Position numbers and translations under genes: made by a program
Shown here: positions 8,001-15,572 of the stretch, in pieces
Position numbering within the stretch: position 1 is the first letter of the stretch
Layout of the letters: every line of letters begins with the position of its first letter
Assembly: GCA_902762875.1 (NCBI GenBank)
Contig: CACWPS010000001.1
Location: forward strand, 1-64,000
From: Oscillospiraceae bacterium
GTDB lineage: Bacteria > Bacillota > Clostridia > Oscillospirales > Acutalibacteraceae
Direction: 5' to 3'
Length of the DNA stretch: 64,000 nt
The notes under the pieces: generated by a model
Database searches by the model: none
Told to the model about the DNA's origin: nothing
Seen by the model: only the letters and a program-made list of their open reading frames with translations

Positions 8001-10092
8001 GACCGCGGACAAAGAGTTCTCCTTCACAGTAACGCTCTCGGATACGAGCATCACTGGCCCGTACGGAGAGATGAGCTTCGAAAACGGCGTAGCGAAATTC
8101 GAGCTGAAGCACGGCGAGAGCATAACCGCCGCCAACCTTCCCAACGGTATTTCTTACACTGTTGAAGAAACGGACTACACTTCGGAGGGCTACGTAACGA
8201 CTAAAACCGGTGAGACCGGCACTATTGTTGGTAATGATGAGGTAACCGCCGCGTTCACGAATACACGTAACGCAGACGGGAGCCTGACGGTATCGAAGAC
8301 GCTTGAGGGCAACGATACCGACAGCACCAAGGAGTTCAGCTTCACTATCACGCTTTCCGACAAGGCCATCAGCGGAGAATACAGCGGCGTTGCGTTCACG
8401 AACGGCGTTGCGACGGTCACCTTGAAGGGCGGCGAAAGCAAGACTATCGAGGGGCTGCCGAACGGTACCGGATACAAAGTAACCGAAGCGGCTTACACTT
8501 CTGACGGATACGAAACGACCTCGGTCGGTGACACCGACACAATCGATGAGAACGCACCTAAGGTTGCCGCGTTCACGAATACGAGAAACACCTATGGCAA
8601 TCTTGTTGTAACAAAGACGGTGGACGGCAACGCGCCGATTGCTGGCAAAGAGTTTAGCTTCACGGTGACGCTCTCCGACAAGACCATTACCGGCGAATAC
8701 GGGGAGATGACCTTCAAAAACGGTGTTGCCACCTTCACCTTGAAGAATGGCGAGAGCAAAACGGCCACCGGCCTTCCCAATGGCATTACCTATGTAGTGA
8801 CCGAAGCAGATTACACTGCAGACGGGTATGTCACAACATCGACCGGTGAGACCGGCAGTATCACAGGCGGTGAAGCTGCTACGGTAGAGTTCACGAACAC
8901 AAGGAACACTTACGGTGATCTCATCGTGAAGAAGACAGTCAAAGGCAACGCCGCCAGCACGACGAAGGAATTCACCTTCGCAGTGACTCTTTCCGATAAG
9001 ACCATCAGCGGCGACTACGGGGAGATGACCTTCGAAAACGGTGCTACGACCTTCAAGCTGAAGGACGGTGAGAGCAAAACAGCCACCGGTCTTCCCAATG
9101 GTGTGGGCTATACCGTTGTAGAAAGCGATAACAGCGGCTATCAGGTCACCAAGATCGGAGACACCGGAACCATCATTGGAGGTAGTGCGCAAACCGCAGC
9201 GTTTACAAACACGAGAAACACGACCCCGCCGCCTGATGATCCGTCTGACGATCCTAAGACTGGCAATCTGACAGTCAGTAAGACAGTAACCGGTGAAGGC
9301 GCGGATCCGAACAAAGCGTTTACTTTCACGGTGACGCTCTCCAGTAAGATCACCGGCAAGTACGGTGACATGAACTTCACGAAAGGTGTGGCCACCTTCA
9401 CGCTGAAGGGCGGCGAGAGTAAAAAAGCCACCGGACTCCCCGAAGGCATTACATACGAAGTAACGGAAACAGACTACTCTGCAGACGGATATGTCACCAC
9501 GAAGACAGGAGATACCGGAAAGATCGTCGCTAATGGAACGGCAACGGCGGACTTCACGAATACCAAGACTACAACACCGCCGCCCCCGGATAACCCGCCA
9601 GATAATCCGCCGGATACGCCCCCAGTCACTCCGCCTGATACACCCGAATACGGCAGTCTGACGGTGAAAAAGACCGTAACCGGTGATCTGGCGAATAAAG
9701 ATCAGTATTTCACCTTCACGATCACCTTCAATGCGTCCGGCAGCTACAGCTATACCGGAAGCAAGAGCGGAACGATAAAGAGCGGTGAGGCCGTACAGCT
9801 GAAACATGGTGAGAGCATCACGATCAGTGGTTTGCCAGCCGGAACGACCTATGCGGTAACGGAAAGCGGACACAGCGGTTACCGGGCATATGCCAGCGGC
9901 AATACCGGTACGATCGCGGCAAACAAGACGTCTACCGCAGCCTTCACCAATGCAAGGATCAGCGTACCGCAGACGGGCGACGACAGCAATCTGCTGCTCT
10001 GGCTGAGCATGGCAGGAGCAGCAGGCATAGGAATGGTGCTGACGGCCATTTTTGGAAAGAAACGCAAAGGCAAACATATCGCTGCGAGGTAA
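5086..10092 (+). CDS. Large sortase-anchored surface adhesin with tandem DUF5979/Cna-B-like repeats
   Basis: This 1668-residue secreted wall protein has an N-terminal signal peptide (a basic stretch, then IAILLMLIMVCSLL, cleavage near residue 33). An N-terminal head follows, with alanine-rich helical segments near residues 200-250. About seven repeats of roughly 105 residues then begin with variants of GDLTVxKTVxGNAP and end in AFTNTR (about residues 850-1620). Pro-rich linkers (near 1380 and 1505) separate the last three. The C-terminus has the sorting motif VPQTG, a hydrophobic segment and a basic tail. The start follows GAGGAGGATTTTT. The class B sortase behind it is the likely anchoring enzyme. 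Expression is probably controlled by the repeat-bearing leader. It is cargo of the conjugative element and probably mediates host or mucus attachment. Confidence 0.9.
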   Translation: MTKTKNGRFNRMIAILLMLIMVCSLLPTTVFADNTSQNVPDIGSDFYSDTVTTRLDDTVAVTADTYYQNAISTEVANPTLPTIVKQSQSTTTLYDFAAGLPLSAIFIDETKLGKKLGTFALEPNENQDYTGLITRDPATNTVSYNPGQTVDRHLLNGAPTVLEGPLFSFTFDDAAILPNGTLANLKITYSNAQLFTDERLAVMEKVAQEALDAAQKELEDALTPAQKAAARAKIAAAQANLTASYHRGMVSLAQGSTLEYSHNDARNLTVANTSTGFSQAQVDAAKTAYENRIKKYQEQTDLGDIADGGINYPSLGKSLDVTYTVVDDEGHPINGDFIFAFVGINLERDPYAITANNGGRGLWWVNDEYPDMHFFNEQVAVTNNSIASDYIYVRPNNTMVEPINPNLNPPNESKRTGYFPQVVEATENGVQKTKFIANRGQSLDSNDGYYSSGFVTLATSGFTITAYGHSYGNGGNMNTQAYGSRRIWYRYISTTGPNGNIQTTSEGNFGGGLNDASDAGKSANILDPGTYVVPEGKTVTYTMTPNPEYHISKLQVRNEDGDMQEVRFNGKPLYTMEEGDTVQFRDAAGQLCTLTALADGKFKLEMPYALHDEEVHVQWERTIATVTVKKVTEDNKSGSFPFEIMAWKIEKVPIYTPVPAGSIWYQDGDFWLEYGNGEATPDTDGLAAIVSVTRLTDRIEISGGKYLWKTDKKLSDLGLSASGEDDDLFVDFLNAPSAVIGDTLDNTLNTEHERISFYRLNSTTEEVTTYWNFAEGEGQTTDPVLYEFSLANGEEKTFDIPQKYEYEVYEETPAGWVLVSIDGTEDASSATGLLSEENYATKHTFLNRQLPCGDLIVTKTLAGNAPIADAEFSFTVTLSDTSITDPYGEMSFENGVATFTLTGGQSKTATGLPAGTGYTVTEADYSSEGYVTTSTGDTGTIDEQTPAVAEFTNTRDTFGDLTVMKTVVGNAPTADKEFSFTVTLSDTSITGPYGEMSFENGVAKFELKHGESITAANLPNGISYTVEETDYTSEGYVTTKTGETGTIVGNDEVTAAFTNTRNADGSLTVSKTLEGNDTDSTKEFSFTITLSDKAISGEYSGVAFTNGVATVTLKGGESKTIEGLPNGTGYKVTEAAYTSDGYETTSVGDTDTIDENAPKVAAFTNTRNTYGNLVVTKTVDGNAPIAGKEFSFTVTLSDKTITGEYGEMTFKNGVATFTLKNGESKTATGLPNGITYVVTEADYTADGYVTTSTGETGSITGGEAATVEFTNTRNTYGDLIVKKTVKGNAASTTKEFTFAVTLSDKTISGDYGEMTFENGATTFKLKDGESKTATGLPNGVGYTVVESDNSGYQVTKIGDTGTIIGGSAQTAAFTNTRNTTPPPDDPSDDPKTGNLTVSKTVTGEGADPNKAFTFTVTLSSKITGKYGDMNFTKGVATFTLKGGESKKATGLPEGITYEVTETDYSADGYVTTKTGDTGKIVANGTATADFTNTKTTTPPPPDNPPDNPPDTPPVTPPDTPEYGSLTVKKTVTGDLANKDQYFTFTITFNASGSYSYTGSKSGTIKSGEAVQLKHGESITISGLPAGTTYAVTESGHSGYRAYASGNTGTIAANKTSTAAFTNARISVPQTGDDSNLLLWLSMAGAAGIGMVLTAIFGKKRKGKHIAAR
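7639..9945 (+). repeat. Tandem repeats encoding the adhesin stalk domains
   Basis: Seven units start near 7640, 7960, 8277, 8596, 8913, 9261 and 9651, with a period of about 318 bp and the last two lengthened by Pro-rich linkers. Units 1 and 2 are the most alike (e.g. TCGGATACGAGCATCACTG occurs in both), which suggests recent duplication and scope for copy-number change. Confidence 0.85.
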
Positions 10093-10102
10093 AGCAATAG
10101 AA

Positions 10103-10131
10103 ATGGGGGCAGAAATCAATTCTGTCCCCAT
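10103..10131 (+). terminator. Hairpin between adhesin and sortase genes
   Basis: ATGGGGGCAGAA (10103-10114) pairs with TTCTGTCCCCAT (10120-10131), with one unpaired G and a weak T-rich tail. It probably allows partial read-through into the sortase gene. Confidence 0.5.
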
Positions 10132-10151
10132 CTTCATTAAGGAGTATATGT

Positions 10152-11036
10152 ATGTATCGTGGGCGACATCCAAAAAGAACGGCTATGAGAAACGTCCGTG
10201 AAATAGTGAAATTATCTCTTTTCTTTGTATTTGGTATCGCTTTTGTCACGGGCGCGTTTATGGCGGGAAAAATCCTGATTGAACAGAAAAAAGCGTCAGA
10301 CGCTTATGACAGCATTCGGCTAAACAGGCAGAATATTCCCGTAATTACACCTGAAGAAACAGGTGAAAATACCGTCGAAGATAACAGCATAGAGGTTATA
10401 GAACCTGAACCCAACATGGAAAGCACCCCGCAGCACATCATATCTATGGATTTCAGGCCGCTGCAGGAGATAAATACAGAAATCGTCGCATGGCTGTTTG
10501 CAGAAGGAACGCCCATAGATTACCCTGTTCTGCATACAGACAACAACAGTTATTATCTGAACCATTTGTATACCAGAGAATCCAATAAATCCGGCTCCCT
10601 GTTTCTGGATTATCGAAACACGGGACGCTTTACCGAGCGCAACACCGTTATCTACGGTCACTATATGAATAACGATACCATGTTCGGCTCTTTGAAACTA
10701 TACAAGGAGCAGGATTTCTATGAAGAATATCCCACTATGCTGCTATACACGCCGGAGGGTGACTATCTCATTGAACTAATCTGCGGCACGGTCGAGGACG
10801 GAAAATATGAGTTTGTGCAGTTTGAGTTTGAGGATGAGGATGCTTTTGCTGAGTATGTAGATGCTTTCCGCAGCCGGTCAACCTTTCAGAGCAATGTAAA
10901 ACTGGAACCGGGCGACCGCATTATTTCTCTTTGTACCTGCTCCTATGAGTGGAACAATGCAAGATATATGGTAATCGGTAAACTCACGCCGGTCATGGGA
11001 ACAGGTATTTATACGACGCTAAATAGGACTCCCTGA
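10152..11036 (+). CDS. srtB: Class B sortase
   Basis: This 294-residue membrane transpeptidase joins sorting-signal proteins to the wall or to pilin partners. An N-terminal membrane segment (about 19-40) precedes a catalytic domain with His170 (VIYGHYMNND), Cys263 in SLCTCSYE and Arg271, in class B order. The start ATG 10152 sits seven bases after AAGGAG; an out-of-frame ATG just upstream is ignored. It lies 59 bp behind the adhesin, the normal pairing of substrate and enzyme. The extreme C-terminus after GKLTPV looks foreign: its last codons overlap an LPETG-coding remnant in another frame, so the 3' end may be a recombination scar. Confidence 0.9.
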   Translation: MYRGRHPKRTAMRNVREIVKLSLFFVFGIAFVTGAFMAGKILIEQKKASDAYDSIRLNRQNIPVITPEETGENTVEDNSIEVIEPEPNMESTPQHIISMDFRPLQEINTEIVAWLFAEGTPIDYPVLHTDNNSYYLNHLYTRESNKSGSLFLDYRNTGRFTERNTVIYGHYMNNDTMFGSLKLYKEQDFYEEYPTMLLYTPEGDYLIELICGTVEDGKYEFVQFEFEDEDAFAEYVDAFRSRSTFQSNVKLEPGDRIISLCTCSYEWNNARYMVIGKLTPVMGTGIYTTLNRTP

Positions 11037-11173
11037 AACCGGCGATTGGCACACTGATGTTCTGTGCGGCAGGGCCTCTGTTGATTTTTGGCTCCCTTTT
11101 CCTGCTTCTGATAAGACAGCGAATGAAACAAAAAAGTGGAATCCTATTGCGAATGGAAAAAAGGCAGACATAG
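11029..11173 (+). pseudogene. Remnant of an LPETG wall-anchor protein, frameshifted
   Basis: One frame reads LPETGD (11029-11046). A second frame starting at 11039 reads IGTLMFCAAGPLLIFGS and so on, a membrane segment with a basic tail (RQRMKQK), ending at TAG 11171-11173. Together they form the C-terminal sorting signal of a wall protein broken by a one-base frameshift just after the sorting motif, with nothing left upstream. It probably belonged to a second pilin or adhesin gene of the same locus. Confidence 0.65.
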
Positions 11174-11255
11174 CTATTTGCTCTGACCGCTTTAGCTATG
11201 TGGATTTGCCGCGCAGATTTAACCTTTTTTCTCCTCACAACGATAAAGCGGCGAC

Positions 11256-11296
11256 AAGCGCCCAAACGAAGTTATTTCGTTTGGGCGCTTTTTTCT
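11256..11296 (+). terminator. Strong intrinsic terminator
   Basis: AAGCGCCCAAACGAA (11256-11270) pairs perfectly with TTCGTTTGGGCGCTT (11276-11290) and continues into a T-run. It closes the adhesin/sortase segment. Confidence 0.9.
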
Positions 11297-11510
11297 ATCT
11301 CCGGGATCGCTTATTCATCGGGTGTCGCTCTCCGCCCGATTATTTGAAACAGAAGACCATTACTCAATTAAGGGGGTAGACATTATGTCTGCTTCGTAAA
11401 AATTCATATTTTTTTCGTTATATTTGGCCAAAAGGCCACCCGTCACCGTAGTAGTGGCGAAAGGGGATGAAAGAATCACCCGCCTTTGCGGTTTTGCGAA
11501 GGGAGGTGAA
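11297..11510 (+). other. Leader region of module A
   Basis: No gene is visible. The stretch has a tiny ATG-to-stop frame (five codons, 11384-11398), the short dyad TTGGCCAAAAGGCCA (11425-11439) and several GC-rich inverted repeats up to the GGGAGGTGAA ribosome binding site at 11501-11510. It looks like a structured untranslated leader of the sigma-like gene. Confidence 0.4.
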
Positions 11511-11942
11511 ATAACGAAATCTCATTCGCACGAAGAACACATACGGCACGCCTTTGATGCGTTTTGCAAAAAGGTGCTGCGGAATGAAGCAAGGGACTAC
11601 TTTGACGAGCTGGCACGGCGAAGGCGCCGAGAGATCAGCTTTTCGGAACTCCCGGTGGAGGTCATGGAGCAGCTTTCGTTTTGTGATGATTACTTTGCCG
11701 AGGATCGGACATTTGATATTCTCGGCTACATCGTTCAAATCACAAGCGACGAGTTGGCAGAGGCGATTGCCTCCCTGCCAGCAGAGAAGCGCAACATTAT
11801 CCTGCTGTCATATTTCCTTGAAATGACGGACAAAGAGATCGCCGAATTGCTGAACATGGTGCGCAGCTCCGTCACTTATCGCAGAGCTGCAACGCTGAAA
11901 CTTCTGAAGGAATGGATGGGAGAAAAAACAGATGACAGCTAA
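11511..11942 (+). CDS. Sigma-70-like regulator of a conjugative transposon (module A)
   Basis: A short sigma-like protein (about 143 residues from this start) of the kind found beside recombinases in Tn916/Tn1549-like elements. It begins KSHSHEEHIRHAFDAFCKKV. The region 4-type part at the C-terminus reads LPAEKRNIILLSYFLEMTDKEIAELLNMVRSSV (shown in two pieces: LPAEKRNIILLSYFLEM, then the recognition helix). The ribosome binding site GGGAGGTGAA is followed by ATA ACG, so the expected start is not a standard codon. The in-frame alternatives TTG 11424 and GTG 11454 lack a binding site. It overlaps the next gene by 11 bp and probably drives element genes. Confidence 0.75.
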   Translation: MTKSHSHEEHIRHAFDAFCKKVLRNEARDYFDELARRRRREISFSELPVEVMEQLSFCDDYFAEDRTFDILGYIVQITSDELAEAIASLPAEKRNIILLSYFLEMTDKEIAELLNMVRSSVTYRRAATLKLLKEWMGEKTDDS

Positions 11943-12171
11943 AGATAATGGCGTGCGTCTGCTACCCTACGCAGTTATCCAGAACGCGACAAGCGGTGAT
12001 GTGGAAGCGATCAACGCAGTTTTGAAGCACTATGAAGGGTACATTGCCAAATTATCCATGCGCGAGCTATACGACGAGTTCGGCAATCTGCGCCTGGGCA
12101 TTGACGAAGAACTGCGCCGCAGGCTTGAAACCAAGCTCATTACCAAAATCCTTACTTTTCGGGTGAACTGA
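11932..12171 (+). CDS. Small helix-turn-helix protein (Tn916-type companion)
   Basis: This 79-residue protein includes ATSGDVEAINAVLKHYEGYI and ends LETKLITKILTFRVN. It matches the small HTH proteins that follow the sigma-like gene in Tn916/Tn1549-type elements (sigma-70 region 2-like helices). ATG 11932 lies inside the end of the sigma gene, suggesting coupled translation. The role is probably regulation of transfer or excision genes. Confidence 0.75.
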   Translation: MTAKDNGVRLLPYAVIQNATSGDVEAINAVLKHYEGYIAKLSMRELYDEFGNLRLGIDEELRRRLETKLITKILTFRVN

Positions 12172-12189
12172 ACACCCGCAGGCCGGACA

Positions 12190-12560
12190 AGCATATATTT
12201 CCCCCTTTCTGCTGTTCCGGTTTCTTGTACCTTGACAAACATACCCGCAAGATAACGGCGGCGTATCATAGGGCAAATGAACACATCCCTTTTGCGCCGA
12301 GCCGTGCGGCGGATGCGCCATGACACATATCCGGGAGGATATGCCGAGCGACAAACATCCGACGTAAAGCAAGCGTGGCATCTTGCGGGCGAGGACGCGC
12401 AAAAGGAATAATGGTACTCCCTTGCAGCCACAGTCCGAGCGTTCAAAGCGTCGCAGGCAATGGGCAGGGCTCCGGCAGACCGTCGGAGGGGTGGAACTCC
12501 CGTGGAGCTGCGCCAGCAGCCGTTCTGTTTGCCCATATCCTTTTTTAATCTTTACTAAGG
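12190..12560 (+). ncRNA. Conserved noncoding block, copy A
   Basis: About 370 bp without a convincing gene between the HTH gene and the tnpW-like gene. It shares ordered motifs with the block at 16700-17110: CTTGACAA near the start, GCGCCATGACA, an AGG-rich spot 10 bases later, CGAGCGA, then ATAATGGTACT (12408-12418). Several arms can pair (GTGGAACTCCCGTGGAGC region, 12490-12511). Synteny and motif order suggest a conserved structured RNA or a recombination/regulatory region of this element family. Confidence 0.4.
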
Positions 12561-12573
12561 GGGATTTATTTCT

Positions 12574-12747
12574 ATGAGTGAAACAGCAAATCAGAAAACG
12601 ACTGCCCCTGTTGTACGGGAGTACGAGATCGGGGGCGTTACCTATATTGTAAAGGCCGTCGCAAAAGACGGCGCAAAAGAGGACGCCGCGACAAAGATAC
12701 GCCGTCTGATCAGAAATGATCTACAAAAGGCACGGAGCCACAAATAA
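12574..12747 (+). CDS. TnpW-like small transposon protein (module A)
   Basis: This 57-residue protein (MSETANQKTTAPVVREYE, then IGGVTYIVKAVAKDGAKEDA and a basic C-terminus) starts at ATG 12574 behind AAGGGGG. It matches the small TnpW-like proteins encoded just upstream of the recombinase in Tn4451/Tn1549-type elements; their function is not established. The counterpart in module B sits in the same place. Because it lies next to the recombinase promoter with its dyad, a regulatory role is plausible. Confidence 0.65.
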   Translation: MSETANQKTTAPVVREYEIGGVTYIVKAVAKDGAKEDAATKIRRLIRNDLQKARSHK

Positions 12748-12762
12748 TTAACATCTTGCCTA

Positions 12763-12830
12763 CTGACGGCGACGGCGGGTTATGGTATAATATCCATAAC
12801 CTGTTTGTCCGGCTGCCGGAACAGGAGGTT
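12763..12830 (+). promoter_or_regulatory. Recombinase promoter with dyad at -10 and SD-sequestering hairpin (module A)
   Basis: CTGACG (12763-12768), a 17-bp spacer and TATAAT (12786-12791). The -10 box is framed by a perfect dyad GGTTATGG (12778-12785) / CCATAACC (12794-12801), a likely operator. The transcript then folds AACC..GTCCGGC (12798-12812) against GCCGGAACAGGAGGTT (12815-12830), burying the AGGAGG of the next gene. Confidence 0.6.
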
Positions 12831-12834
12831 ATTT

Positions 12835-12957
12835 ATGAAGCAGCCAGACAAGATGATCGCATATTACTACCGTGCGGCAACGGAAACAGATTTGCACCTT
12901 GACAATCAAATGCACCGTTTACGCTGCAAGGCTTTGAAAGGCGGTGAGCAGGCATGA
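12835..12957 (+). CDS. Mini-ORF resembling a serine-recombinase N-terminus
   Basis: Forty residues from ATG 12835 behind AGGAGG. MIAYYYRAATETDLHLDNQM resembles the first strand and helix of serine resolvases (YxRVSTxxQ..LDNQ), but Ala replaces the catalytic Ser. It overlaps the large recombinase by four bases (ATGA), so it probably serves as a translation-coupling leader or is a decayed or regulatory fragment. It is too short to be an enzyme. Confidence 0.6.
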   Translation: MKQPDKMIAYYYRAATETDLHLDNQMHRLRCKALKGGEQA

Positions 12958-14720
12958 CAGAAAGCGCTTTCCGTTTTCAAGCTGTTCAGCCACAAAGTGC
13001 TTTGAGCGACGAGCTTCGCAGCGTGATCCGCGACAATGTTCTGCAGTTCTATGTGCAGGGGCAGGAACAAGAGCCGGAGGAAGAAGGTATCAACGCCTTG
13101 TACGTGCGGCTTTCACATGAAGATAAGTTAGAGGGTGAGAGCAACAGTATTGCCAACCAAAAAAAGATTTTGGAACGCTACTGCCGCGACCGTGGAATTA
13201 CCGCCTACCGTTACTATGACGAGGACGATGGTTATTCAGGGACAAACTTTAACCGTCCCGGCTTCCAGCGGATGCTTGCCGACATTAAGGCAGGAAAGAT
13301 CAAGCGCGTCATCGTAAAGGATATGAGCCGGTTAGGGCGTGACTATCTGCAAGTAGGAATGTACACGGATATTGTCTTTCCTGAATTTGGCGTTCACTTT
13401 ATCGCCGTTAATGATGGTGTGGACAGTACACGAGGCGAGAATGAGTTTACCGCGATCCGGAATGTCTTTAACGAAATGTACGCCCGCGATACTTCCAAGA
13501 AGATCCGCGCCACATGGCAAAGCAAGGGCAAGTCCGGCGAACACCTTACGACCATCCCACCTTATGGGTATATGAAAGACCCAGAGAATAAGAAAAAATG
13601 GATCGTGGATGATGAAGCCGCTGCCGTCGTGCAAAAGATATTTCGTCTTTGCGTTGACGGTTTGGGGCCGACACAGATATGCAGATGGTTAAGAGAACAT
13701 GAAATACTTTGCCCATCAGCTTATTGGCTTTCTAAAGACCGCAAATGTCCGGTAAAACCGCCTGCTAACCCTTTTAAGTGGACAAACGAAACTATTTCGT
13801 ATATGTTAGAGCGCGTCGAGTATTTGGGTCATACCGTAAACTTTAGGACAACGAAACAATCCTACAAGAGCAAGAAGACGATTTGGAATGACCCAGCGGA
13901 TTGGGTGATCTTTGAAAACACCCAGCCGCCTATTATTGAGGAAAGCGTTTTTCTCATCGTGCAGAACATCCGCAAATCTCGTCGCCGTCCCGCCAAGATG
14001 GGTGACATGGGGATCTTCTCCGGGCTGCTGTACTGTGCAGACTGTGGCGGTAAGATGTATCTTTGTCGGGCAACGAACTTTAAGCCGGATCAGGCATACT
14101 ACATTTGCTCTACCTATCGGAAAGACCGCAGCCTTTGTACAACACATACGATCCGCAATGTGATCTTGTATGAACTTGTGCTGAAAAATCTGCGCGAGGC
14201 AATACAGTATGTGTGCGAGCATGAAGCCGAGTTTATGCGGGAAGCGGCAGACATCAGTATGCAGGATCGGGATGCCGAGTTTTCCAGAAAGCGCGAGGTC
14301 TATTCCAAAGCAGAGCAACGGATCGCAGAGCTTGATCTAATCATTTCCCGACTGTATGAGGACAATGTTACGGGCAAGCTGACAGATGAGCGGTTTATAA
14401 AGCTCTCCCGTGACTATGAGCGGGAACAGAGCAACCTGAAATCTATGGCAGAAGTCTTGCGCAAAGAGCTGAAACACCAAGAGCAGCAAAAGACCAACGC
14501 CAAAGCCTTTGTCTCCGCAGTACGAAAATACACGGATTTGCAGGAACTTGATGCAACCGTGCTTCGGGAGTTCATAGAACGCATAGAGGTATCCCATGCG
14601 GAAAGATGGGCAAAGACGCGGGAGATTACAATCGTCTATAATTTTATCGGTGCATTTGACTTCAACCGGGCTATCGAAGAAGCCCAAAATACAACTCAAA
14701 AAACGCAAAGAACGGCATAG
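12954..14720 (+). CDS. Large serine recombinase (TnpX-like), module A
   Basis: This 588-residue site-specific recombinase excises and inserts the element. The resolvase domain carries catalytic Ser54 in YVRLSHED and continues with GYSGTNFNRPGFQRM and KDMSRLGRDYL. A recombinase domain follows, then a zinc ribbon (CADCGGKMYLC, about residue 363, paired with later cysteines) and a long coiled-coil (about 430-530). An unusual N-terminal extension of about 45 residues precedes the resolvase domain. ATG 12954 is coupled to the upstream mini-ORF. It is the last gene of module A and the element end should lie shortly after it. Confidence 0.92.
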   Translation: MTESAFRFQAVQPQSALSDELRSVIRDNVLQFYVQGQEQEPEEEGINALYVRLSHEDKLEGESNSIANQKKILERYCRDRGITAYRYYDEDDGYSGTNFNRPGFQRMLADIKAGKIKRVIVKDMSRLGRDYLQVGMYTDIVFPEFGVHFIAVNDGVDSTRGENEFTAIRNVFNEMYARDTSKKIRATWQSKGKSGEHLTTIPPYGYMKDPENKKKWIVDDEAAAVVQKIFRLCVDGLGPTQICRWLREHEILCPSAYWLSKDRKCPVKPPANPFKWTNETISYMLERVEYLGHTVNFRTTKQSYKSKKTIWNDPADWVIFENTQPPIIEESVFLIVQNIRKSRRRPAKMGDMGIFSGLLYCADCGGKMYLCRATNFKPDQAYYICSTYRKDRSLCTTHTIRNVILYELVLKNLREAIQYVCEHEAEFMREAADISMQDRDAEFSRKREVYSKAEQRIAELDLIISRLYEDNVTGKLTDERFIKLSRDYEREQSNLKSMAEVLRKELKHQEQQKTNAKAFVSAVRKYTDLQELDATVLREFIERIEVSHAERWAKTREITIVYNFIGAFDFNRAIEEAQNTTQKTQRTA

Positions 14721-14756
14721 CCGTTCAGCTATACCGTTCTTTGTGCCTTTGTTTTT
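14706..14756 (+). terminator. Terminator of the module A recombinase
   Basis: AAAGAACGGCATAG (14706-14719) pairs with CTATACCGTTCTTT (14728-14741) with one mismatch, followed by a T-rich tail ending about 14756. The stop codon lies inside the stem. Confidence 0.8.
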
Positions 14757-14774
14757 CTAATTCAGGGCGGCTAA

Positions 14775-15401
14775 TGGCCTTTTCTGATCGGCGCACTGCT
14801 TATATTAGTCGCGGTTGCACTTTATGGTTCAAACCGCATTGAGGATGTTCAGGCACGGCAGCAAGTGAAATCAATTCTTCTTGAGTTTCACGAACAGGCA
14901 TCCATACCGGAGAGGTTCTATCAGCCGGAATTGTATCTCCCCAGCGGACTTGATGTGGAACGGTATCTACCGGACTATATTCTGAATTCCGATATGGAGA
15001 TGCCTGTAATGGAAATAGACGGAAACTTATATGTAGGCAGCTTGTATTTTCCTGTTCTCGAACTGGAACTGCCAGTAATGAGTGGCTGGAGTTATGCTAA
15101 TTTGCGAATTGCACCATGTATGTATACCGGGTCTATATACAGGGACAACGCCGTGATTGCTGCCCACAACTATACGAGTCATTTCGGACAACTATCAAAA
15201 CTAACGCCGGGCGATGCTGTGGCGTTTACGGATATAGATGGGAATGTATTTTTTTATGAAATTGCAATTCTGGAGGTTATCGATCCGAGTAATACGGAAG
15301 AAATGATTTCAAGCGGTTTTGATCTGAGCCTATTTACCTGCACGCCAGGCGGAGCGGCTCGTTTTACAGTTCGCTGTATGCGAATTCCCATGGTTAGATG
15401 A
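14775..15401 (+). pseudogene. Sortase gene missing its 5' end
   Basis: The frame is open from 14775 (just after an in-frame TAA at 14772) and encodes a membrane segment (LIGALLILVAVALYG) and a sortase domain. His is in AAHNYTSHFG, Cys in SLFTCTPGG and Arg in AARFTVRC, as in class D-type housekeeping or pilus sortases. No ATG, GTG or TTG precedes the membrane segment; the first GTG is at 14865 and would remove it. About ten codons seem lost exactly where module A ends, so insertion of that element probably truncated the gene. A soluble product from GTG 14865 cannot be excluded. Confidence 0.7.
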
Positions 15402-15572
15402 TTTACTGTGTTCTGACGGAAATTCCCCCTCTTCTCTTGGCTGCAACTTCTATTGAGCAATTGCAGAAGTGCGGCTATCGAATTGAAATGCAGACATAGA
15501 GGCTTCATATGCCGTATGGCATGGAACATTTTGAAGACAGTTTATAAAAGCACATGAAAGGAAAATGAAAGA

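Noticed and set aside
7369-10173. A 934-codon open frame on the minus strand opposite the adhesin.
   Set aside because: It mirrors the repeated adhesin frame (biased codon use leaves the antisense frame open), has no ribosome binding site and no family pattern.
12030-12536. A 168-codon minus-strand frame over the noncoding block of module A.
   Set aside because: No ribosome binding site or known domain; the corresponding region of module B has no similar frame.
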